Below are positions 36,621 through 48,719 of a stretch of DNA of 64,000 bases, piece after piece (the stretch's first letter is position 1; each line of letters starts with the position of its first letter). Under the pieces are notes generated by a model. The model was not told the origin of the DNA. It saw nothing but the letters and a program-made list of their open reading frames with translations, and made no database searches. The translations under genes were made by a program, and so were the position numbers. The stretch is taken from assembly GCF_017654505.1 (NCBI RefSeq), contig NC_054537.1, forward strand, positions 78,778,118 to 78,842,117. The letters run 5' to 3'. The stretch is from Polyodon spathula. Its lineage: Eukaryota > Chordata > Actinopteri > Acipenseriformes > Polyodontidae.

Positions 36621-38617
36621 TTTAAATTGTGAAGTGAGAATTAGAGATAAATAAACATTCATTTATTAATCCTAATAAGCATGTATCATTGTGAAAAAAT
36701 AATTATTTTAGAGCAATGAGATTGAGGCATATCCGTAACACATCAGAAAAATTAAGCACACGTCCAAGGTTTTTAAATAATTCGCAGCCAACTTGTTTCC
36801 CTTTATTTGCTTAGGTTATGCTCATACAGTTCTCTTGTTAATGGAATCACTGACTCCTATGAACGGATGCCACCTATAATACTACTGTACTGTACCACAG
36901 ATGTTTGCTTTCCAGGCACAAATGCTAAAAGCTGTGAGAGCTTAAAGGGCTGTGAAATGGATCACTGGTTTGCAGTCAGATGTATTGAGAACAGCAGGCG
37001 GTTAACAACCATAGCCTCACAACAGTGTCTCAAAACAGTTTATTTTTATTCTAGGGCTTGCTTTTAATTTGGAAACCAAAAAGGAAACCAAGTGTGTCTG
37101 CTTCAGAACACCCTACACATGTAGAGTTCCTTTTAGGTGAGATGTCAATATTCAAACATTTCATTTTTTTTCAAAAAGAAATACATACTATTTGTAAGAA
37201 CAATATCCCATTGCTTCTCTTATGGTTTATCTTTATTAAACAAATACATAAGGGTTTCATACATTTGTAATACATATTGTGTATTTATTAATCATTTCAT
37301 TCACTTGTTAGCAATGCATGGTTCAGGAGGCTGAGTGACAGACTTAATTAACTGGAACCCCTATTTGTATATTTATATAAAAGTTGTCTGTTTTTTGCTG
37401 CTTCCGTCTGCCCTACTGGGGGAAGGCAAAGATTGCCAGCCAGTTTTGATATCCCGAGCCAAACCCTAATACACTCCACTCTCTCAGGAGGCATTGCCCC
37501 AGCCTATTGAAGAATGATATACATTTTTAGGTAAAAGAAAACTTCTCAAACCTAATAAAAGTTCAGATGTATTGGATTAAAGTGTATAATAGCTTGTGTC
37601 CAACAGATTGAAATTAAACTATTGTATTAGCTGCACTTAATTAAAACTAACCAAGCTTAGCAAGTTGATATATTTCTGTAAATATAAAGCATATATTGAT
37701 TGTTTTCAAACTTTGAAAGAACTGCAATAAATGAGGACTGCAAATGCTACTTCTAAGCAATTAAACATTTAGCAAATTGATTTTTACTTCATTTTCAATA
37801 CTTTGGTTGAAGTCTGTTTTCTTCACTATGGGTTTGAGGCATTTAATCATTTGTGCAAGATGTCAAGAAAGGATAGAGGCAATACAAGACTGACACTGAT
37901 GTCTACCAACAACGAACATTTGCAGAAATTGCATTTACACAAATATGGAAAACTGAAGATCAGAGGTCAAACAAGATTTGATGATAAAGGACCATCGACT
38001 TCCCAGAAAAGGAATGCAGTTAAAAAGGTTGCATGGCCCGGGGAGGGGGGAGGAGAGACTTTCAGATCATTTTGGGAAAGGTGTATTTAGTCTTTATAAG
38101 ATTGGTTAGCCAAAATGATTTAGTGCAGCAGCTGAGTTTCTCCTCTAGAATTTCTTGCTACCCAGAATTACAGCAAGCCTCCAATTAACACACAACTTCT
38201 GCATGATCCAAACTGTCTTGTACTGAGTGCAAACAATTCTAACTGCCAATTAATAAAGGCTAGCTGAATCTGTATCAATCAACAGATATTGCCAAGAGGA
38301 AGCTCCTGGTAGCATGAAAATGATTCAAAATATAATGATGACAATATTTTTTGGGGAAGGGTGTGGGAGACCAACTACTGCATATATCTGGACAACACCA
38401 TCCACTAGGGATTGCTTGCTCTAATAGGCAAAGTGTTTATGTGGAAGCCTTTTTGTTTAGATCAAAGCATTTACTGTGAAATATTCTCAGCACAGAACAT
38501 CTTATTAATTCATGCAATAGACATTTACGTTTGCATTGCATCTGTTTGTATATTGGGGAACAGGACAATGCTACGCAATCACAATGGACCTACTCAATAT
38601 CATTGTAAGTATATATA
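36621..38617. other. Intron, nothing recognised
   Basis: Open frames of up to about 95 codons exist on the plus strand (for example near 37803-38090) but have no recognisable domain. I do not call them genes. Confidence 0.4.
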
Positions 38618-39010
38618 CTGTCAAATCTCATTAAAACAAACTTGGATTAAACACATATCCTGATACTATGAATTTGCTACATGGTCCCAACCCAAATTTA
38701 AAAAATTGGTGCTCACACTCCAATGCCATTTCCATGAAGTGGCACAAAAAATGTACTAGAAAAAAGAAAGATGTTGCTGCAGGTTTCAGCATTCCTGCGA
38801 ACAATGTATCAACCATTCTGAAAAACCAAGATAATAATACAGTCCTATAAATAGCAAATGGTGGATGTAAGTCATCAGCATTTCCGATTTGCTCATTACC
38901 CTGATGTTGAGGACACTGTGCTTTTGTGGTTTAAAAATACCTGTGCTCATAAGGGGATATGCAGGTCATTTGCAATGTCCAGTCTATTGTTTAAAAGTTA
39001 ACTTTCATCC
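38618..39010 (+). pseudogene. pogo/Tigger-type transposase N-terminal relic
   Basis: The element starts after TA with CTGTCAAATCTCATTAAAAC, typical of Tigger termini. The plus-strand frames then encode RKKKDVAAGFSIPANNVSTI plus LKNQDN, the first helix-turn-helix of CENP-B/pogo transposases. After a frame change, FAHYPDVEDTVLLWFK follows, the start of the second (HTH_CENPB) domain. The DDE catalytic domain is absent. DNA binding is the known role of this half. Inactive. Confidence 0.65.
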
Positions 39011-39148
39011 ATATTTTCAATACAATGCACAGCACTTTTACATTTGTAATACTTTTCATTGTCCTGTTATTGGAGTTTGAGTTTAGTGTTACTGTAACTT
39101 CAAGACTCCTGACAATTACAAATTACTGATGGTTTTGACTCTGTGTGT

Positions 39149-39150
<2 letters not shown>

Positions 39151-39213
<63 letters not shown>
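39151..39213. repeat. (TA)n microsatellite
   Basis: TA dinucleotides with one AATA interruption, after GTGTGTGT. Confidence 0.95.
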
Positions 39214-39716
39214 CTAAGAAAACAGACTTTTCCCATTGTAAAGAATAAAGGAACTTTGCTTAAAAAACACCATTTTGGCACCGCTAGCAATTTGTTCAAA
39301 ACTGATACAATACTGTTTTGTAACCTGATAACTCATCAGCATCAGACTTGTCATCACAAGTGTGTCTTGAGGCACACGATTAGTTTATTCAGTCTTTCCT
39401 GAACCGCCTCCATATCATTTCCTTGTTTTGTATTCTGATTTCCATGAGTGCACCTAATCGCTACAAAAGGCATGTAAACAAATGGCATTATTCTGTTAAT
39501 TTCATATGTTGATGCAAGTGCATCATGACAAGTAATACATATTTATTTATTGATTCATATTGTGTCTGGTGGTCAACTTCGTCTTATAGAACACTTTGGC
39601 TAAGAAAACCTTTTGCTTGCTTTCTGAGGGGTGTTCTCTTAGCCGGAGACTTGCACTGACCCTTATATTAAATATTTCTCCTTTGCTGTTTTGTGTTTAC
39701 ATTGGCTTTGGTATGC

Positions 39717-40230
39717 CATTTTGTAGTACCTGTTGGGCAATTTGGGTTTACATGTAGTTTTCTTTTAGGGACAGACTCCTTTAAAATTTAAGTTACCTTA
39801 TACATGTTAAAATATTGGATGCTATAATTAAATGTTCCTGTCTGAGTTTTAATTTGGTCTGCACGATGACATCCATCGTGCAGCTTTCTAAACTGGGTTT
39901 ACAAGGTTATGTTAATGAAACTGGAGTCTACTTTGTTTGGCCACCAATTTTTTTTTTCATAAAAAAGTGAGGGAAACAAAACAAAAACCCAGACCTACAC
40001 AAAGAAAATACCAATATTCCTTAAGAGAGCGCCTTATTTGCTAAACATGTTTTTGACTACATATGTATTTACTATTCACATACAGTACTTGCAAGTTCAC
40101 ATACAGTACTTAGCCATGCACCCTGCACGCTTTTACTTTGGACGTTTACCAGTAAATCTCAAGAATAAGCAAGTGCCTTTGGTTAATAACCGAATGTCTT
40201 GTTTTGTCCATTGTAAAGGCTTCATGAGTC
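39717..40230 (+). mobile_element. Unclassified interspersed repeat, copy C
   Basis: Shares the ATTTTGTAGTACCT block and the CAAAACAAAAACCCAGAC and TTATTTGCTAAACA blocks with copy B, and the TTTCTAAACTGGGTTT block with copy A. It is truncated relative to both. Confidence 0.5.
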
Positions 40231-40479
40231 CTGTGTAACTCCAAGTGTCAAAAAAATACCATGCTGCAATAAGTAAGTAAATATTCACTGTCTATGTAAA
40301 TGGTTTAATTTGCATTTAACTGAATTCTATGTTCAACGTATTTGGTGTACAGTAGCCTTCAACACAATTGTGAATGCTTTTATACACAAGTGTAGCACAA
40401 TGTTGGTTGCTCTACATAAGTGGATCCCAGTATTGTCCAGTACCATGCTGAATTACACCGTGCAAATTTGATACCATCC

Positions 40480-41150
40480 CATCCCATCCCTAATTCAGTG
40501 CGTCCAAGACAGTCCAGGAGCGTGACAAAGTTGGTCACTAGAAGGGAAGAAGGTAAATCGACATGGGGGTTGAAATCACCTAGGGGTATAATTTTGTCAG
40601 CTAAAGTGCAGATTAGGGAAAAGAATTATGAGAACTCAGCAATAAAAGCAGAGTTATTCTTTGGTGGATGATAGATAACAGCAAGGGTGAGGGACATGGT
40701 AGAGAGTGAGATGCTGAAACGAATAGAAGGCTGTCAGAGAGAGTTGAGGCAGCAAGCACAGAGTTAGCAATAACAGCAGTGCCCCCACCTCTACCAGTGA
40801 GGCGTAGCTTGTCAAAAAGTGAGTAGCCAATTGGGGTGGATACATGTAGTGAGTACTTGTCATTTACAGAGCGCAAGGTTTCTGATCGACAGAGAATATC
40901 AAGATCAGTATCAGTTATAAGTTAATTGAGAGAAAGAGATTTGTTAGTTAAAGAACGTCAATTTAGGAAGGAGAATTTACGGCTTGTAGCAGGCAGTAAA
41001 GGGGGAGAGGGAGTTAGTCGCAGTATCTGGAGCAAGTACTTACCAGTGTTCATTCTAGGAGGGGAGAAAGAGTGAGCATGCTTTGTCCAGGGGATCCAGA
41101 CGTTTGGTGTCTGAGGAGGAATGAGGGATCTAGTAGCCATTGGGAGAGGT
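40480..41150 (-). pseudogene. L2-type LINE endonuclease-domain fragment
   Basis: The minus strand encodes RKFSFLN, SLTNKSLSLNYLITDTDLD, ILCRSETLRSVNDKYSLHVS, PIGYSLFDKLRLTGRGGG followed by TAVI, and, after frame changes, a GDFNPHVD-type segment near 40560. These are the apurinic endonuclease motifs of L2-like ORF2, which nicks the target DNA. The usual TETW motif reads SETL. Stops and frameshifts are present; no RT follows. Confidence 0.75.
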
Positions 41151-41639
41151 TTGGAAAAAGTCCTAGTTCCAAGAATCTGAAATAGCTAGTCAGAATCAGG
41201 AAAGCAGACAAAAATATTTTGATTGAGGACAATAGTACATTGCCTCTGTGTCTAAGACAATGTATTGGGCCAATTAGGAGAAAATACTTTTCTGCAAATT
41301 AACACCCCAAATTCCCAGCACAAATTAGAGGCAGTAATCATTGTGGATTGAGGAATAGTCATTTGTTCATCCTGAATAGTTTGTCATGTTGAATTGGTCC
41401 ATGGTCATCTAAATACAAAGCTGTATCACAGCTGTCATTCGAATATTGACAATAAGTCCCCCGTTGCTTTGGCCCTTGTCAGTGAAGTATCCAGTAAGCA
41501 GTAAAGTAAATTGACCTCACACAATTCAGAATTGAGAACTGAATCAACGTTGGGTAGAATCAGGAGCATAATTAAGTTGGAATTTGACTATCCTGGCTCA
41601 TGGAATGTACAATGTGAAAGTTACTGTAAATAATAATAA

Positions 41640-42291
41640 TAACTTTAATTTATTGTTTATTTAATTTATTATAAACTTTTGTTTATTCACAACTAGGTGT
41701 CTCAAGGTGCTGTACAAAACAACACAAATCAAAATTACAAAAAAAAGCAACGAATAACCATTTAAATTCTTTAAATACATTGATAAATACAATAAAATGG
41801 GTAAATATAAAGAAAATCATCATCATAAGTACAATATATTATAATAAACACTGCAGACTAGTAAAATCAAAGTGTTAAGAAAATACAGCGGAGTACATCT
41901 TAAGGATATTTTTAAATTTGGCTACTATTGTGGATTCTCTAATAAAAGTTGGTAGTGAGTTCCAAAGAAAAGGAGAAACACAGCTAAAACGACGCCCTCC
42001 AAATGTAGCACGTTTTGGAACCATGCGTTATAACAGTACAGAGTTAGAGAGTCTAAGCTGCCTCCCAGGGCTGTAAGGGCTAAGAAGGTCCATTAATAAC
42101 TAGGACCCTGACCGTGCAAAGCCTTGTAGGTCAACAATAATATTTTAAAGGAAATACTGGACTGGATAGGAAGCTAACGCAAACGCTTAAGGACCAGAGT
42201 AATGTGCTCTGTCCGCTTGGTACTGCTAAGAACCTTTGCTGCTGCATTTTGATCATAAATGATCTTGAGTGGCTAATTGTTCACCCTAGAT
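41640..42291 (-). mobile_element. LINE 3' region, interrupted by a hAT MITE
   Basis: Contains blocks typical of the 3' end of fish LINEs in reverse orientation: GGTGTCTCAAGGTGCTGTAC, GACCGTGCAAAGCCTTGTAG and AGAGTAATGTGCTCTGTCCG. The sequence continues after the hAT insertion at 43206 (AATTTGCAATTTCTCCAGCA). Confidence 0.6.
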
Positions 42292-42376
42292 CAGTGGTCC
42301 TCAAAGACGGGCATAAATTGATCTTACTTGACTGTTTGCAGGCATGCTGGCTATTGCATAGGTTCTTATCTTTATA

Positions 42377-42461
<85 letters not shown>

Positions 42462-43197
42462 ATGGGGTTATTCTTGGCTTACTCTGATAAGGCTAAGTCT
42501 CACGTAGTAATTGTGCATGCTGCGCTTATTCTTTAAATAATTTATATAAAATACGCAATGCAAATATTTTTTAAAAAGCATGTTTACACAGATAACCATG
42601 AATAAACTCAAATTAAAAAAGTGTAGATAGCGTCTCGCTTTGTTTCAATTTGACAAATTTGTCAACAATACTTTGTTCATTCAATTATTCAGAGAAAGTG
42701 GATTCATAACTAAATATACTACTGTTTCCCTTGTCTGGTGAAATAAAAAAAAATATATAGATTAGATAGAAAAATTAATTCTAAATACTGAAATGTATTT
42801 TTTTCTAACAGTCAGCGAAATTTAGTGCTTACTAACATATTAACACCCCACATATTAACACCCGCCTCTGCTCATGAATGATTGGACAGCTGTCAGATCT
42901 TTCACTTTCCCTTTGGCTACTCACTCGCCTTCAATTTTCACGCAGAATACAGTGAACGGCCTCTGCTTGCTTATGATTGGATAGCTGCGTAAAACTTGCA
43001 GATATTTGACTCATTATTGGTTAAACTTACTGTCAGTATCTCACCTGAAACAGACACAGTTTATGTCCCACTCAGCTAACTTATGATTGGGCTACTGCAG
43101 AGATAATGTAGATATTCAATTGGTTGATCGTATCGCAAAAGCCATTCAGGGAAAAAAAAAAAGAATTTTCCTGCAGGCGCCACTTTGAGGACCACTG
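42292..43197. mobile_element. Non-autonomous hAT element, 906 bp
   Basis: Flanked by a perfect 8-bp target duplication CCCTAGAT (42284-42291 and 43198-43205). Ends CAGTGGTCCTCAAAG and its inverse CTTTGAGGACCACTG are standard hAT termini. The interior lacks a transposase and carries a (TA)n tract at 42380-42459. Confidence 0.92.
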
Positions 43198-43429
43198 CCC
43201 TAGATAATTTGCAATTTCTCCAGCAAGGAAGTAGCATTACCAGGAACAGAAGAGTGTTCAGGGTAAACAGTACTGTATGTTTCATAACACAAAAAATTCA
43301 AGAAAGAGATGTTAGCAAATTGTTAGCAACAAATCACAGAAGCATAACATATTTGCACAAAATATTGCACTGTACACTCTATTTTAAACCTGTTCTAGTC
43401 AGATATTATTTTGTAATCTCAGTAATTAA

Positions 43430-43840
43430 TGTATTTGTGTTTAACTTACTTAAATAAAGTGCCCATCAATAGTGATCTCCTTTCAGCCCAAAAGACAAAA
43501 ATATTGGCAGGATCTAATGTGAAGTGCTGGAGATTAAAGAGCAATATGAGGGTACCACTTACCGGTAGATTGCAGCATTACAACTTGCCAGAGGAACAAT
43601 TGTGGGATCCTACCACCATTAAAAACTGCAAAAACTTCAACAGGGAACAGTCAAAAACTATAGGAGCGATTGGAAATAAATACTGTACCAGCACAAAGAT
43701 GGTTGCTTGTGTGGGTAGAACTGATGATGGTCAATATTTGACCGAAATGTCTGCACTTTGCACTTTTTGCACAGTATGCACATTGTGTTATAGCCTGCCA
43801 TTAATAAATACAGCCTGCTGTTTTTCATTGAATTTAGCAT
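43430..43840 (+). mobile_element. Penelope-like tail with hammerhead-type motif
   Basis: The segment CTGATGATGGTCAATATTTG, then ACCGAAATGTCTGCAC and a GCAC-rich stretch, ending near AATAAATACAGCC, matches the style of Penelope-like element terminal repeats in fish. The flanking open frame (43429-43840) has no recognised RT or GIY-YIG domain. Confidence 0.4.
43721..43747 (+). ncRNA. Hammerhead-ribozyme-like core
   Basis: CTGATGA at 43721, stem II GGTCAA (43729) / TTGACC (43738) with loop TAT, and GAAA at 43744. This is the order of the conserved hammerhead core. One extra T lies between CTGATGA and stem II. I could not define stems I and III or the cleavage site convincingly, so activity is doubtful. 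Confidence 0.35.
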
Positions 43841-44310
43841 TGGTATGCTTTTTTTTTTTTCGCTCAGTGTGCGGATCTCTTATGTGGCATGTTATCTGTG
43901 TGAACCAAAAAAAATATTGCCTCAAAAAAAATCTTATACTCAGTGACTGAAATGTCAGGTTTTCCACAGATAAACAAATGTGATCATTTCAAAATAGTGC
44001 TGTATTACTGCTACGTGAACTGTTCAGTTTTGAACCTGTACCAAATGTATTGGTGACTCCTGGTCTAAAGAACACCACAAATATAACATATTTTAAATAA
44101 TAACATTACAAATCATAGTACAAATACAATAAAGCCAAACAATGCATACATTTTGAAGGTCATCAGTAGAAAGGATTCTGTTTATCTACAACTTAGAGAT
44201 AACACAAGTAAAAGTGCATGAGCTTGCTTTGGCCCGCAATGGAGGCTAGTGAGCAGTATAGTTCCAATGCTTATCCAGTTCTTGTTTTGTCTTGTTGAGG
44301 CTTCAAACTA

Positions 44311-44612
44311 CAGCTATGGCCAAAAGGTTCGCTTCACCCTATAGAATTAACAAATTTTGCTTCATAAAGTGGAATGAAACCTGCTGAATAATGGTATGTT
44401 AACATATTGAATTACATGCCGCTTTGCAGTGTTAGTGTTAGATAATCTAACATGAAATACTGTAGTACTATTATGGCTTCCTGTAGACTTTTGCAATTTA
44501 ATTTTGTAGTTTCTTTGATTACATATAGTGTTTTTTTTGTTTTTTTTTTGTTTTTTTTTTAATCATTTCAATCCTAAAATTCTAAGCGATGCAAAACTTT
44601 TGGCCATAGCTG
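44311..44612. mobile_element. Tc1/mariner-type MITE, 302 bp
   Basis: Terminal CAGCTATGGCCAAAAG and its inverse CTTTTGGCCATAGCTG, each next to TA (44309-44310 and 44613-44614). No ORF inside. Confidence 0.88.
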
Positions 44613-47383
44613 TAGATCAACAGAAATGCCATCTATACAAGTTTCCTTGTTTTATTTTATAAAATATGTATATTTAATTTATTTCACAAAGCATATCTCA
44701 ATAGTAAAATCTGAACCACAATCATACTTTGCAAAACTTATGGAATATAAATGTTTGAATCTCAAAAAATGCAGGTAATATCTAAGTTTAGAGAAATTTC
44801 AGTCAAGTGTGAATCTGTTCATCACTGTAGTTTGAGCCTGCAGTATGGTACCAAGAATTCCTGCAGTGATGGATTGCAAAGCTCTGCAGTTCTCCTGGGA
44901 AATGTAGATTAAAGAAAACTGTTCTCACCTTTTCAATATTTATGAGGGCTGATGCTTGCTTCATAGGTAATATCTTTTTTATTTTTCAATAATCATGTCA
45001 GCTCTGGTATGCAGTATAGAGGTGAATCCGTTCAAAATCGTTTTATACGTAAGACTGCATCGCCACTTACCCACTGAAATAAATGATGCATGACTGGGAT
45101 CTTTCCCGCAGAACAATGTATCAGGAAAAAAAATACAAGACACTAGTTTAATGGTTTAAGTATAGAGCATACGTTAGGTTAAGAAATATCATGTGATTTT
45201 TATGTGAAAAATGTATTCATGACCAATGACACATTTTGAACTAGGAATGCTTTCAATTTAATCACTAGAAAATAACTATAGGACAACTGGTAGAATACTG
45301 TCTTGTTTTTAAAAACAAGGTAGTTTTACAAAATAGCAATTAAACCCAATAACAATTGCTACCTTTGCTGGGTTTACACCAGCACACTGCTTGTTGATTT
45401 ATTTTGCCTGTTTGTTTTGACCATCATGCCATTTTCTTTGTATCAGTGTTCTGTTTTGCTCAAACCTTTTATTTTGTTCATTTATTATTAAACACGCGCT
45501 TCAGTACGTCCATATGCCAGTACTGTCCGGTTTGTCTTCCTCTTATGACGTTGAGCAGCTGGCTATTCTGTGTCTCTGTGGGTGCCGTCTGTGTTGTTAT
45601 AACATTAGTCTATTTTCATGACTTACTGGGTTAATCAGACTATCATCTAACTGTCCAGTTTAGTATGCTTACTGAAATAAGAAGTTTTTATATTTTTAGA
45701 TTTTATGGTTTTTGTTTTTAATTCTTTGCAATTGACAAATTGTGTAGTATAAAAGAAACACAAAGGTGCATACTGAGACTGACATAACTTCATAAAAAAC
45801 AAGTGGTGATACATCTATGTCATGGTAATGTGCAGTCAAGATTTATTAAATATGAAGCAGCCAGCATACAGGGGCCTTAATGTGAACAATATAGGCAGCA
45901 AGCACCATTTCCTTAGACTCCCTGCTAGCCTGATGAAGTCAGTGACATAACTATCCCTGGTTCTGTCTCTGTAAACAGCCATGGCACTTTAGCCAAACAG
46001 ATACACTTTAAAACTTCACACAGACATTAACAATTTTTAGGTTTTTTTTTTTTTTCTATAAAATACAAACTGTATATTGATGGAGCAAATCAGTGAGGAA
46101 AATGAGCTAGGGAGACCAGGCTCTATAAATGCAAATGGGCTATGTTTTATTGATTTTTCTGCTTTGCTGACTGCGACCAGTTGCAGTGTCTGTCAGCATA
46201 TGCTGTTGCATGTTTAAAAAACATGAGAATGCTGAAATAGTCAAAGCCTCAGTTTTAGTACCGATATATTACGTTCACAGCGAAATTCAGTAATCATTTT
46301 ACTGTGTCATTAACCCTGTTTTTAAACACCTGTTAATGTTTAACCAAAAAACAATCAACAATAATGTGAGCCATTAAATTGCAGTTGTTTTTTTCCAGTT
46401 CTGTAAGTTCAATTAGTGTTTTTCTTCTTTCAGATATTTACAGTTTTATTTTATAAAATATCTACATTTAATTTATTTCACAAAGTATATCTCAATAGTA
46501 AAATCTCTCAAAGAAATGCTTTTTAATTTTGTCAGTGCATCCATTTTTTTTTCTAAAACAGCAAGTCTTGATGTAAGCTTTTTCTTTAAATGCATCAATT
46601 TCTAGAAGGACCATAATTGTCCCTCGTAATTAGGGGGTATTTTCTAAATGTCCAGAATTTAATGTGTTGATTCCTTAATTATTCTTTAGATCAGTTTTGT
46701 TAGAGTGGCTGCACTGATATCTGGAGGTTTAAGGGCTAAATTGCTGGTTAGTCCTGTCGTTTTAATTCTCCCAGGAATTTCGCAAGGCCCTATCTCTGTA
46801 GCAGTGCAGAGCCTGGGCGTGAATCGTTATTAATTGATTAGGGTTATTTTCTCCAGGCTGTGTGCAAATTGATATTGTTTTACTTGTAAGTGTAAACTTA
46901 AAAGACCAGATGCCAACAACCCTCAAGTTGACTGCAAGCTCCTTCACAATTCCCACTGTTCAAACATTACAGATGCTTCTCAGTCTCAAAATGGGGGAAT
47001 TTCCTTCCTTATTTTCTCTTGGCAGGTACAGCTGTTTTTAAAGCAAACAATGTAGGTACATATATTAACAGGGGTAGCTCAACACAGCTTCTCCCCAGTC
47101 TGGGTCAACCTGTTTATGTGAAAGGAAAATTGTCATCCTGCCACATACATAACACATTCTTATTGCTTGAATTTATATTTTCCTAAAGATCATTTTTCTA
47201 GCAAAACAGTCAGGTTAATTGAGGATACTATGCATTTAGCAATAAAGCACAAGAGGGTGTGTATTGTGAAATGAATAGACAGATAGTCCTAAATATTTTA
47301 TACAACTTTGCAATTTGTATACTTCTCAGTATGTAGCTGGTATTATGACACCACTACCAGTCTGCTGGGTTGTTAATAACAAT
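44613..47383. other. Intron with a duplicated 64-bp segment
   Basis: 44649-44712 and 46443-46506 are direct repeats with 3 mismatches, both ending TATATCTCAATAGTAAAATC(T)-like. At about 45370-45640 an LTR-like or poly(A)-signal-like stretch (TATTATTAAACACGCGC) is seen but has no defined ends. Otherwise nothing is recognised. Confidence 0.5.
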
Positions 47384-47560
47384 GGGGGAGTTTACATGTG
47401 TGTTCTAATTTTACTCAAGACATTGTGCTTGAGCCAAATGAAAAATGGCCTTATACATTTTGTGTTTATTATCAAAAACCTGATCCTCTTGAGCTGTTCT
47501 CCCAAATGTGCACGCGCATTGCTACTTCACATGTAAATAACCATACACGGAAACTCCCCC
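47384..47560. mobile_element. Small MITE, 177 bp, with 3-bp duplication
   Basis: Ends GGGGGAGTTT and AAACTCCCCC with AAT on each side (47381-47383 and 47561-47563). A secondary inverted ACATGTG / CACATGT lies just inside. A 3-bp duplication would suit PIF/Harbinger or a CMC-type mobiliser. Confidence 0.65.
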
Positions 47561-48245
47561 AATAAATCAGTGCCAGAAAATGACTTTTCCAAATTAACTT
47601 AAGGCTAATTGCAGCCTGCCATCAACTACAGATGCCTGTGTATACAATGAAGAAAGAGAAGCAAATCAGTTCAAGGGCATTTAGAGGTTCAACACAGAGC
47701 TGAGACTGTTCATTAGATGCCAAGCACATTCAGTTAATTTGTAACTAAACTACCATCACATGAGGTTCAGATTCTTAGAGATGTATTTTTTAAACATTTT
47801 GTGTGAGCATTCCACCTGCATTCTCCTTTGCATATATGCCCTGGAGCTATTTGTGTGTGTGTATGTGTTTGCAATTTTTTTTAAATTATTAGAAAATAAT
47901 GGACATGAAAACAGACCTGAACAGTGGGATGGTGCATTTTTCTCCCCAGTTCTTTTTGTCTTCAATTAGAACATTACTACATCCATACATTTGTCAATGT
48001 CAGCAGGTTCTGTAAAGATATGTTTGTATTTGATAGATAACTGATTTTATCAGAGCACCATCATTTCATTAGTGTCCATTTTGTTGATGCATTCACTATT
48101 CAAATTGAAGTGTGACAGCAGTGGAAACTTTCTTATGCAGTACAGTACTTCTTATACATTACTGTCTGTTAGTCTTTATGACTTTGAGTTAATAAAATAG
48201 CAGTCTTTCATTGAGATAACTGTTTTAAAAGAAAAGTGTGCATAC

Positions 48246-48246
<1 letters not shown>

Positions 48247-48288
<42 letters not shown>

Positions 48289-48289
48289 G
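48247..48289. repeat. (GT)n microsatellite
   Basis: About 43 bp of GT dinucleotides. Confidence 0.95.
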
Positions 48290-48719
48290 CATGTGGAACA
48301 GGAGCTGTGCATAAGTCAAGATTCGGGAGGTGCAAAGGGGTGAAATCCCACTATTGTGTAAGCATCCTCTTTTTACACCATTGTGTTTTTATTTAGTTCT
48401 CTTACCATAGTTCTGCTGTATTATGTTTTTTTTTTTTTTTTATTGTATCTGCACACAATTTGAAAAAAAGGTATTCTGCTACACTGACACCTTCGTTGCT
48501 GATGAAAACTATCTCAAAATAATGCAACAATTGTTGTTACATAAGACAATATTATCTAGTAATAATTCAATAATTATTGCGAAATAACGTTTTTTTTTTG
48601 TTTGTTTTTTGTTTTTTTCTGTGGTGCTAATGAGTTTCCATAGAGAAAGATTTTCATTAGATTTTAGTAGTTGTTATTGGATAACAGCTACTATTGGACG
48701 GTTTTCTCCAAGATACATT

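Noticed and set aside
43429..43950. 173-codon plus-strand frame
   Set aside because: Length is notable but it contains no known domain and ends in homopolymer-rich sequence; it overlaps the Penelope-like tail, so I did not call it a gene.
47756..47969. Overlapping 69-codon frames on both strands
   Set aside because: Symmetric short frames with no domain, as expected by chance.
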